Below, in pieces: positions 1 to 5,720 of a DNA stretch of 8,221 nucleotides. The notes under the pieces were generated by a model. That model saw only the letters and a list, made by a program, of their open reading frames with translations. It was not told where the DNA came from and searched no databases. Source of the DNA: CAISIP01 sp037968655 (lineage in GTDB: Bacteria > Pseudomonadota > Gammaproteobacteria > Burkholderiales > Burkholderiaceae_C); NCBI GenBank assembly GCA_037968655.1, contig JBBKVW010000159.1, positions 1-8,221 of the forward strand, written 5' to 3'. Numbering within the stretch: the stretch's first letter is position 1; the number at the start of each line of letters is the position of its first letter. The position numbers and the translations under genes are program-made.

Positions 1-290
1 CCGGGGTGAAGATCTTCGAGCGCCAGGGCGTGATCCTGCATTCGAAGACCGCCTTGATCGACGGCGTCTGGGCCACGATCGGCTCGACCAATCTCGACTG
101 GCGCAGCTTCCTGCACAACCACGAGCTCGATGCCGTGGTGCTCGGCGCGCAGTTCGGCCGCCAGTTGCAGGCCATGTTCGACCGGGACCTTGCTGCGTCG
201 GACGCCATCACGCTCGAGACCTGGCAGCGCCGTGGCCTGGACGTGCGCGCCAAGGAATTGTTTGCACGCGCCTGGGAATACTGGCTTTGA
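1..290 (+). CDS. Cardiolipin synthase / phospholipase D family protein, 3' end only (5' truncated by window edge)
   Basis: The frame is open from the first base and ends at TGA 288-290, leaving about 95 C-terminal residues. They hold the second HKD catalytic motif of the PLD superfamily: H13, K15 and D20 (HxKx4D, within HSKTALID), followed by the GSTNLDWRSF block usual in bacterial cardiolipin synthases. In this family two HKD motifs form one active site that transfers a phosphatidyl group between phosphatidylglycerol and another phospholipid or alcohol at the inner membrane. The downstream segment (NHELDAVV, then a tail ending AWEYWL) also matches the family. The GTG at position 6 is not a real start, because it sits inside the conserved GVKIFE strand just before the motif. 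The subtype (ClsA, ClsB or ClsC-like) cannot be told from this piece. A hairpin follows at 302-329. Confidence 0.9.
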   Translation, partial: GVKIFERQGVILHSKTALIDGVWATIGSTNLDWRSFLHNHELDAVVLGAQFGRQLQAMFDRDLAASDAITLETWQRRGLDVRAKELFARAWEYWL

Positions 291-301
291 TCGCCGGCGC
301 G

Positions 302-329
302 CAAGCCGCCGCAAACTGCGGCAGGCTTG
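302..329. terminator. Hairpin between convergent cardiolipin synthase gene and AI-2E remnant, possible bidirectional terminator
   Basis: Bases 302-313 pair with 317-329 as a 12-bp stem with one bulged A (323) and a 3-nt loop (AAC). It lies 11 bases after the cardiolipin synthase stop and directly after the stop of the opposite-strand AI-2E remnant (332-330). The position is right for a terminator serving both strands. No T-run follows on either strand, so it is not a textbook intrinsic terminator. Confidence 0.45.
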
Positions 330-505
330 TCAGGCCCCGCGCATTGCGCCCATCGACTTGCGGTCATCGACCCGGTCGCACATGGCATTGACCATCAGCA
401 GGATTGGCACGCCGAGCACCAGGCCCCACACCCGCCACAGCCATCCAACGGCACGCACGGCGATGAATTCGATCACGGCGTTCGGCGGCTGGCGCGGCCT
501 GTAGC
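330..505 (-). pseudogene. AI-2E family transporter (PerM-like), C-terminal remnant
   Basis: The minus-strand frame ending at TGA 332-330 carries about 50 residues that look like the last part of AI-2E family permeases: NAVIEFIAV, then GWLWRVWGLVLGVPILL (the last membrane segment), then a CDRVDDRKSMG tail. AI-2E proteins are multi-spanning inner-membrane permeases of about 350 residues, some of which export autoinducer-2. Upstream of about position 505 the frame stays open but turns into arginine- and proline-rich sequence with no family resemblance, so more than four fifths of the gene is missing. The break lies within a few bases of the opposite-strand aldo/keto reductase remnant that starts at 517. 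No start codon or ribosome binding site suits a short protein, so it is called a decayed fragment. Confidence 0.7.
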
Positions 506-516
506 CTGATTCCGAG

Positions 517-805
517 ATGGACTTTTGCTCCCTGCGCCGACGGTGTGCGTCCGGGCCTTGGTGGCGCGGAACTGGGCAATGTGCTGACAGCCATCGGCGG
601 TGCGCAGGCGCTGGAAACGGTGCAGGCGGCTTGGGACCCGGTTTGCCGCACCTTCGACACCGCGCCGCACTTCGGCAACGGTCTGGGTGAACAGCCGATG
701 GGCCGGGCCCTGCGGACAAATGCCACGCGCCAAATTCGTCTTGTCGACCAAGGTCGGACCGGCGCTGGCACCCGATGCGGCGGCGCCGCACCGAACCCTG
801 CTGAT
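517..805 (+). pseudogene. Aldo/keto reductase N-terminal remnant, frameshifted
   Basis: Three plus-strand frames read in succession rebuild the first 95 or so residues of an aldo/keto reductase of the D-threo-aldose/L-fucose dehydrogenase type. ATG at 517 opens MDFCSLRRR. A shift near 540 leads to the frame with LGGAELGNVLTAIGGAQ, AAWDPVCRTFDTAPHFGNG and MGRALR. A second shift near 712-720 leads to AKFVLSTKVGPALAPDAA. The family is a (beta/alpha)8-barrel of about 330 residues that reduces carbonyls with NAD(P)H. Here everything beyond roughly the first third is absent, and the catalytic tyrosine of the usual DTAPHYG motif is a phenylalanine. The remnant abuts the 3' end of the caspase gene. 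The exact right limit is uncertain. Confidence 0.75.
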
Positions 806-2382
806 CAGTCCGCACTGCGCTTGAAGGCCGTCATCTCCCGGATCAAGATGTCGGGAGTGTTGTTGCTTCGGACTTCGCGCACCATCTTGAGGGCGAAACC
901 CAGGTCCGGCTGGTACCAGAACGTCGACTTGATCCGTCCTCCGTTCTGGAACATAAACACATAGTCGACGCGATAGGCCTGGAAAGTACCCAACGGCACG
1001 GTCACCGATTCGCGGGCGCTGATGCGGGCGTTGATATCTACCCAGCTTATGCTCGCGTTGTCCGACTTGAAGGCCGCCCCGCGCCCGATCTTGATGGTGT
1101 CCGCATGGCGTGGCGTGAAGATGGACCGCCCGCTCCATTTCTTGCCGACCTGGAATTCGCCACCCGGCGTCAAGGGCCATGGCGGATCGTACTTTCCATA
1201 TTCGTCCTGCAGCACGAAGCCTTCCGGTGTCACCCGGATAGGGGCAATACCGGTCGCCCGGCCCAACAGTGCGTTGCCGGGCACGCCCTTGAGCTGTACC
1301 ACGGCGGTGCGCTTGACCAAACCGGTGAGGCCATCCGAGAACACGAACTCATAACTGTCGCCGGCCTGCAGCCGGGCAGAGGCCGTGACCTGCTTTTCGC
1401 CGGCGCGACCGGCCTGCGCCGCGATCCGCGCCTTGTCCAGACGGTCGAGCTGGGCCTGCGCCTGTTCGCTGATCAACCCGCTGGGAAACTTTTGCAAGTA
1501 GGCATAAAAATCTTCCGCGCGGGTGCTGCTGCTGATCTTGTCCCATTCGGCCTTCTCGATCAGGAACGCAGCCTCGCGCGAATTCGGGTCGGGCGTGGCC
1601 AGGGACACCACCTTGCCTGTATTGAAGTAGAAGTCGTCCTCCAGGCTGGTCGATTCCCACGGAATCTGCCGGCCCCGGCTGGATTGCCGCACCTGCAAGC
1701 GCACGCGTTTGAAGACATCTTCGATTCTGGATACCGGCTTCTTGATCTCGTCGAGCAGGAACCGGGTGTACAGGCCATTGCCCTGCGCCGGATCGCCATC
1801 TTCCGCCACGTTGCCCGGGGCAGTCGCATAGGCCAGGAATGTGCCGGTGGGCGCATCGACGGGCGACAGGCCCTTGCCCGAAGCGGCGTCGGCATAAGGA
1901 TTGTCGCGACAGGCGTCCAGCACCAGGATGTTCATGCGGTTGCCGGCGCGCTTGAAGGTGTCGAGCACCAGGTTCACGTCCACCGCCCCTTCGGGTATGT
2001 CTGCGCTCCTGATCAGATTGGCATCGACCGGTACCATGTAGTTGCGCCAGTCCAGTTGCAATCCATGGCCGGCGTAGAACAACATGCCGATGCCGCGTTT
2101 GCCGGCAAGCAACTCGCCCGTACGCTGGATCGCGTCCAGCATCTGCTGGCGCCCGGCGTCGCGAACCTCGACGACGGTAAAACCCAAGCCGCGCAATGTG
2201 TCCCCCATGGCTCGCGCATCGTTTGTGGGGTTGGCCAGCGGGGCCGCGGAGTAGGCGGCGTTGCCGATGACCAGCGCGACGCGCAGGTCCCCAGGTGCCT
2301 GAGCCTGGACCGACATGAGAAGACCACCCATGGCGACCGCCGTGAGGGCCAGCGCCCGGCGAACATGTTGCGCAATCTGCAT
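805..2382 (-). CDS. Exported caspase-family (C14) protease with an unrecognised C-terminal region
   Basis: The 525-residue protein starts with a signal peptide: basic MQIAQHVRR, then a hydrophobic core to about residue 27 and an AxA-like site (VQAQA). ATG 2382 is chosen because AGAGG stands 6 bases before it (2389-2393) and because only this start gives a terminal signal peptide; the frame remains open upstream by chance. Residues 33-260 form a caspase/p20-type domain. RVALVIGNAAY is its first strand, His106 lies in FYAGHG and Cys158 in LDACRDNP, the two expected catalytic residues. Such enzymes are cysteine endopeptidases, bacterial relatives of metacaspases. Residues 265-335 are helical and Ala/Gln-rich. 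Residues 335-525 look beta-rich and match nothing I recognise. The gene is divergent from the CHASE2 cyclase, with 176 bases between them. Its substrate is unknown, and export to the periplasm is inferred from the signal peptide. Confidence 0.88.
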   Translation of the reverse strand: MQIAQHVRRALALTAVAMGGLLMSVQAQAPGDLRVALVIGNAAYSAAPLANPTNDARAMGDTLRGLGFTVVEVRDAGRQQMLDAIQRTGELLAGKRGIGMLFYAGHGLQLDWRNYMVPVDANLIRSADIPEGAVDVNLVLDTFKRAGNRMNILVLDACRDNPYADAASGKGLSPVDAPTGTFLAYATAPGNVAEDGDPAQGNGLYTRFLLDEIKKPVSRIEDVFKRVRLQVRQSSRGRQIPWESTSLEDDFYFNTGKVVSLATPDPNSREAAFLIEKAEWDKISSSTRAEDFYAYLQKFPSGLISEQAQAQLDRLDKARIAAQAGRAGEKQVTASARLQAGDSYEFVFSDGLTGLVKRTAVVQLKGVPGNALLGRATGIAPIRVTPEGFVLQDEYGKYDPPWPLTPGGEFQVGKKWSGRSIFTPRHADTIKIGRGAAFKSDNASISWVDINARISARESVTVPLGTFQAYRVDYVFMFQNGGRIKSTFWYQPDLGFALKMVREVRSNNTPDILIREMTAFKRSAD

Positions 2383-2520
2383 CTCATGCCTCTGGCTTTC
2401 GCCGCTGCGGCCGACCGGGGCGGACCACGCAAGTTGTGTTGCCGATGCCTGCGTCCGCAGTGTGCCCTTGTCTTGCGGCACCGCGGAACCGGTTGCATCA
2501 ACTGCGAGTGGCCAAACCTG

Positions 2521-2550
2521 TGGCAACGGCTTGGTTCGCGTGCGATAGAC
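2521..2550 (+). promoter_or_regulatory. Weak candidate promoter just before the cyclase start
   Basis: TAGACT (2545-2550) matches the -10 consensus at 4 of 6 bases, and a poor -35 (TGGCAA, 2521-2526, 3 of 6) lies 18 bases upstream. Transcription would begin at about 2557, so the message would have almost no leader, which agrees with the lack of a Shine-Dalgarno sequence. The match is weak and could be chance. I see no convincing promoter for the divergent caspase gene in the same 176-base spacer. Confidence 0.25.
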
Positions 2551-2558
2551 TTTACCGC

Positions 2559-4319
2559 ATGATGCGTTCCGGCGGCGCCTTGATTTTTCTGCTGCTGGCG
2601 TTGTCGTCGAGCCTGACGCCCTGGCTCGGCGGCTGGCAGGCGCATCTGACCGACGCCCAGTTTCGCTTCTTGCGTCTCCATGGATTGCGGCCCGCGGCTC
2701 CCGATGTGGTGATAGTCGGTTTCGACGAGACCACGATCGCCGCCTTGCCAGAGCCACTCGCGCTCTGGCATGTGCATCTGGGCCGTTTTCTGCAGGCGAT
2801 GGCAAGCGCGCAGCCGGCGGCAATCGGTCTGGACGTGGTGTTGCCGGACCGCAGCTTCGATGCAGTGATGCCGGGCAACGACCGCGCGCTGATTGGCGGC
2901 ATTGTTCTGGCGCGCCGCGCCGCGCCCCTGGTGTTGGCGCTGACCCTGGATCCATCCGGTGCGACCCGGACCATCCATGCGCCGTTGCGCGCTGCCGCCG
3001 GCACCGGAGCCTGGGGCCATGCCGTGTTGCCGTCCGATCCGGACGGCGTTGTGCGTCGGTTTCACGAAAACCTGGCGCAGGATGGGAGCACTGTCGACAC
3101 GTTTGCGGGACAGCTGGCGCGCCGCCTGGGTATGCCCGTCAACGCGGGGCTGATCGATTTCGCATACGGCCAGGCATTTGGGTTCATCCCGCTGCAGCAG
3201 GTGTTGACGTGGCACGACGCCGGCGACTCGGATGCGTTACGCCAGGCGTTCGCGGGAAAGGTGGTGTTGCTCGGCAGCGTGTTGAAGTACGAAGACCGCC
3301 ACCCATCGCCGGTTGCGCTTGCGGCCTGGGACAGCGACAACCACCTCGCGCCTGGCGTGGTGCGGCACGCGCAGATCCTGCGCAACCTGCTCGCTGGCGG
3401 CCTGGTGCAGCCGGCAGCGGCATGGGTCGCGCCGCTATTGGCACTGCTGGCGGCAGGCGCATGGTTCTGGAAGGTGCGCGGGCGCTTTGCCTTGCTCGCC
3501 TTCGCCGTGCTGGCGACGGCGTGCCTGGTGTTGTCGACCTGGGCGCTGGGCCAGGGTATCGCGGCGCCGGTCGTGCCGGCGCTCGTAACCGCGGCATGTG
3601 CGATGGGGGCCCGGCAACTGGTCGAGACCCTGCACCACCTGCGCGAACGAATGCAGATGCGGCGCGTGTTTGCCGGTTATGTCAGCCCGGACGTGATGCA
3701 GGAGATCCTGGCCGACAAGATCGTTCCGGCACTGGGTGGGGAGCAAAGATTTGCCAGCGTGTTGTTCTCCGATATCCGGGGTTACGCGACACGCAGCGAA
3801 ACCATGACGCCACAACAGACGATTGCTTTCCTGAATCGCTATTTCGACCGTATCGTGCCGCTGATCCATGCCCATGGCGGAACCGTCATCGGTTTCATGG
3901 GCGACGGCATCATGGCGGTGTTTGGTGCGCCCAAGCCGATGCAGGAACCCTGCGCCGCGGCCGTCGCCGCAGCGCAGCGGATGCTTGACGAGGTCGGGCG
4001 CATGAACGCCGAGTTCGCCGGTGCTGGCGAGGCGCCGGTCCAGATCGGTATCGGCCTGCATGCCGGCATTGGCGTTGCCGGCCACATTGGCGCGTCGTCG
4101 CGCCATGAATACAGCGTAATCGGAGATGTCACCAACGTCGCGTCACGCCTGGAAGGCGTCACCAAGGAGGTCGGCTACCACCTGGTGGTCTCACGTGCGG
4201 TCATCGATCGGCTGCCCGATGCCGGCGGGTTCGTGGCTCTTGGTCTGCACGCCATCAAGGGGCATTCCGCGGTAGAGATTTTCGGCTACCAGTCGGTCGG
4301 CGGTTCTGCATCGACATGA
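2559..4319 (+). CDS. CHASE2-domain class III adenylate/guanylate cyclase
   Basis: This 586-residue membrane cyclase has an N-terminal membrane segment at about 7-22, then a periplasmic CHASE2 sensor to about 285 (DVVIVGFDETTIAAL, AAIGLDVVLPDRSFD, FAGKVVLLGS). Hydrophobic helices follow at about 288-303, 309-330 and 332-348, then a linker and a cytoplasmic class III cyclase domain at about 395-578. The metal-binding aspartates are Asp405 (FSDIRGY) and Asp449 (FMGDG). Asn526 and Arg530 in GDVTNVASRLE are the expected catalytic transition-state residues. The lysine that usually selects adenine is replaced by Gly445, so the product (cAMP, cGMP or other) is uncertain. Two adjacent ATGs (2559, 2562) are possible starts. 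No Shine-Dalgarno sequence is visible, and the frame stays open back to 2436, but only the start near 2559 puts the first membrane helix at the N-terminus. It is convergent with the FecR gene 44 bases downstream. Confidence 0.92.
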   Translation: MMRSGGALIFLLLALSSSLTPWLGGWQAHLTDAQFRFLRLHGLRPAAPDVVIVGFDETTIAALPEPLALWHVHLGRFLQAMASAQPAAIGLDVVLPDRSFDAVMPGNDRALIGGIVLARRAAPLVLALTLDPSGATRTIHAPLRAAAGTGAWGHAVLPSDPDGVVRRFHENLAQDGSTVDTFAGQLARRLGMPVNAGLIDFAYGQAFGFIPLQQVLTWHDAGDSDALRQAFAGKVVLLGSVLKYEDRHPSPVALAAWDSDNHLAPGVVRHAQILRNLLAGGLVQPAAAWVAPLLALLAAGAWFWKVRGRFALLAFAVLATACLVLSTWALGQGIAAPVVPALVTAACAMGARQLVETLHHLRERMQMRRVFAGYVSPDVMQEILADKIVPALGGEQRFASVLFSDIRGYATRSETMTPQQTIAFLNRYFDRIVPLIHAHGGTVIGFMGDGIMAVFGAPKPMQEPCAAAVAAAQRMLDEVGRMNAEFAGAGEAPVQIGIGLHAGIGVAGHIGASSRHEYSVIGDVTNVASRLEGVTKEVGYHLVVSRAVIDRLPDAGGFVALGLHAIKGHSAVEIFGYQSVGGSAST

Positions 4320-4324
4320 AGCCG

Positions 4325-4354
4325 TGCCGCTCGAACGCGCCCGACGCCGCGGCA
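4325..4354. terminator. Weak inverted repeat between convergent cyclase and FecR genes
   Basis: TGCCGC (4325-4330) and GCGGCA (4349-4354) can pair across an 18-base loop, with one flanking G-T and one C-G pair extending the stem. It fills the 44-base gap between the two convergent stops, where a shared terminator is expected. The stem is short, the loop is long and no T-run follows. Confidence 0.25.
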
Positions 4355-4363
4355 TGCCCGTTC

Positions 4364-5239
4364 CTATTGCGCCAACTTCCTGAACAACATCTCGGCCGGC
4401 CGCTCTGCCGCCAGCGCGCGCCAGACCTTGCGCGCCTCGTCCTTGAGATCAACCTGTTCCAGCCATGCAGCATATGCCACGTTTTCGGAGACGGGCGCCA
4501 TGGCATCGGGACGCATGGCATTGACCTGGTCGCGCAAACCAGCCGTAGCCATCTGGAAATTCCCAACCGTCGAGGTCTGGCGTGCGCGGGACGGACTAGT
4601 GGAGACCGTCCAGCGGTAGGACGCACCGTCCTGCAGCGGCAGTTCTGGCGGGAGCGTGTAGGCGCTCGATGGGGCCGTGCCCCGGTGCAGCATCCGGCCG
4701 GTATCGTCTGCCAGTTCAAACAGGTAGGTCATTTCCTCCGCAAGGCCTTGCCATCGGAACTCGGCGACGCGGTCCAGAATCAGTGTTGCATCGAAATTCA
4801 ACATCCGTATGCGCCGGTTGTCCGACAGGCTGCGCATCACCACCGCCGCCTGAGTCAGCCCGGCAGGCTTGATTCGCACGGCCTTGCCGACAGTCGGGGA
4901 CCGCGTCTGCGGGTTGTCGCCGCTGAGCACCTCGGGCCCCGACGCGCGAATCGTGACAAGCGCCGGACCCTTGAACACGAATTCGTTGCCGGCCCCCAGA
5001 TACAACGTGGTCAGCGTCGCGCCGGCGCGCAATTGCAACTGCGAACCGGCCTCTATTACTGTCAGTATGGTCGCGTCCTGCGTCTTGCCAGCCAGCGTGA
5101 TCGTGGCCGTGCCTTCGATGTCGGTCACCATGGCCACGGGGGCCGCGAACGCGGCCATGGGCAGGCCCAATACCAGCGCCAGCACGACGGCGCGCCAGAG
5201 GCAGAAGCACTCGGAAGACACACGCTTTCGAACGGTCAT
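4364..5239 (-). CDS. Exported FecR-domain protein
   Basis: The 291-residue protein has a signal peptide (MTVRKRVSSE, then a hydrophobic stretch ending near residue 33 at AAFAA). Residues 35-110 form a FecR-like beta domain (VTDIEGTATITLAG, AGSQLQLRAGATLTTLYL, EFVFKGPALVTI). Residues 148-230 resemble an Ig/fibronectin-like fold (AEFRWQGL, TYLFELADD, GASYRWTVSTSP). Residues 250-291 are a helical, TPR-like tail (AYAAWLEQVDLKDEARKVWR). It has no anti-sigma cytoplasmic domain and no sigma gene beside it, so it is not a classic iron-signalling FecR. Proteins of this layout are commonly found next to CHASE2 cyclases, as here. ATG 5239 is chosen for its signal peptide and for GAGAGG 9 bases upstream (5249-5254). 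An in-frame ATG at 5272 has no such support. It could act as a periplasmic partner or ligand receptor of the cyclase sensor, which is an inference from context. Confidence 0.85.
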   Translation of the reverse strand: MTVRKRVSSECFCLWRAVVLALVLGLPMAAFAAPVAMVTDIEGTATITLAGKTQDATILTVIEAGSQLQLRAGATLTTLYLGAGNEFVFKGPALVTIRASGPEVLSGDNPQTRSPTVGKAVRIKPAGLTQAAVVMRSLSDNRRIRMLNFDATLILDRVAEFRWQGLAEEMTYLFELADDTGRMLHRGTAPSSAYTLPPELPLQDGASYRWTVSTSPSRARQTSTVGNFQMATAGLRDQVNAMRPDAMAPVSENVAYAAWLEQVDLKDEARKVWRALAAERPAEMLFRKLAQ

Positions 5240-5248
5240 ATCAAGGTA

Positions 5249-5254
5249 CCTCTC
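5249..5254 (-). promoter_or_regulatory. Ribosome binding site of the FecR-domain gene
   Basis: GAGAGG on the minus strand lies 9 bases before ATG 5239. It decides the start against the in-frame ATG at 5272. Confidence 0.65.
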
Positions 5255-5356
5255 GCCAACGATTACCGCCATGCTCCGGCACGCGCAGCATACTGCGAAA
5301 GGCGCCTGCCCATCCGTTCGAAGACAGGAAATCCAGCCGCCCGCGCCCGGATATCG

Positions 5357-5551
5357 CAGCGGCGGCCCGCGTGCCGGGGCGAGGCGCGGGGCCAGAGCGT
5401 CCACACCGATGTGCTCCGGGACCTGCCTGATCTGCACCCCCTCGGTGGTGAACGCGATCAGGCGCATGTTGCCGCCACACACGACGCACACCAGCGCAAA
5501 AGCCTCGTGGATGCGGGCGATCAGCACTGCCCACAGCCAGTGCGTTGCAGT
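5357..5551 (-). pseudogene. IS91-like transposase, C-terminal remnant
   Basis: About 65 minus-strand residues match the end of IS91/IS801-type transposases. WLWAVLIARIHEAF corresponds to the usual LWAxLLARIYEVFPL block. CVVCGGNMRLIAFTTEG corresponds to the CPxCGGxMRxIAFI block with its CxxC pair, and the end is HIGVDALAPRLAPARGPPL. The same short piece is sometimes misannotated as HrpA helicase. The rest of the transposase, including the catalytic tyrosines, is absent. The frame runs straight into the FecR gene without a stop, and no start or ribosome binding site is seen, so this is a scar of an old insertion and not a functional gene. I found no clear element ends. Confidence 0.7.
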
Positions 5552-5707
5552 TGCGACGCATCGCGCGTGCCACGCCCTCATCCGCATGCGATTGCAGGCA
5601 TCAGACAGTGGGGGGTCCTGAACCGCCCTGCCCTGAACGGATTCGCCTTCCCTCCACCGGCATTGGCCGGCTTCGGCGGTACTGCGGGCCTCTCCATTCG
5701 TGGCGAA

Positions 5708-5713
5708 AAGAGG
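5708..5713 (+). promoter_or_regulatory. Ribosome binding site deciding the LuxR-gene start
   Basis: AAGAGG stands 7 bases before GTG 5721. The earlier in-frame GTG at 5700 has no purine-rich sequence before it, so 5721 is preferred. Confidence 0.6.
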
Positions 5714-5720
5714 CGTTCTC

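Larger units (their letters stand above)
5240..5720. other. 481-base intergenic region between divergent FecR and LuxR genes
   Basis: This spacer must hold the promoters of both divergent genes. I find no promoter with both boxes close to consensus on either strand; a TATGCT-like -10 on the minus strand near 5288-5293 has no matching -35. The central part (5357-5551, minus) is a transposase scar. The rest (5240-5356 and 5552-5720) shows no recognisable protein similarity, repeat or RNA gene. Open frames across it look like high-GC chance frames. Confidence 0.6.

Noticed and set aside
2436..2558. Earlier in-frame starts for the cyclase
   Set aside because: They would add about 41 residues without family resemblance in front of the first membrane helix, and none has a ribosome binding site.
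1105..2562. Long open frame (485 residues) on the plus strand opposite the caspase gene
   Set aside because: It mirrors the caspase codons, has no recognisable domain, and the opposite strand shows a signal peptide and catalytic His/Cys. High-GC DNA commonly yields such frames.
2383..2955. Upstream extension of the caspase frame to 2955
   Set aside because: It would overlap the start of the cyclase gene on the other strand and bury the signal peptide; the sequence before ATG 2382 is low-complexity.
805..4319. Cyclic-nucleotide-activated caspase defence system of the CBASS or type III CRISPR kind
   Set aside because: The caspase carries a signal peptide and no nucleotide-binding domain, the cyclase is a class III membrane enzyme and not a CD-NTase, and no CRISPR repeats or Cas genes are present.
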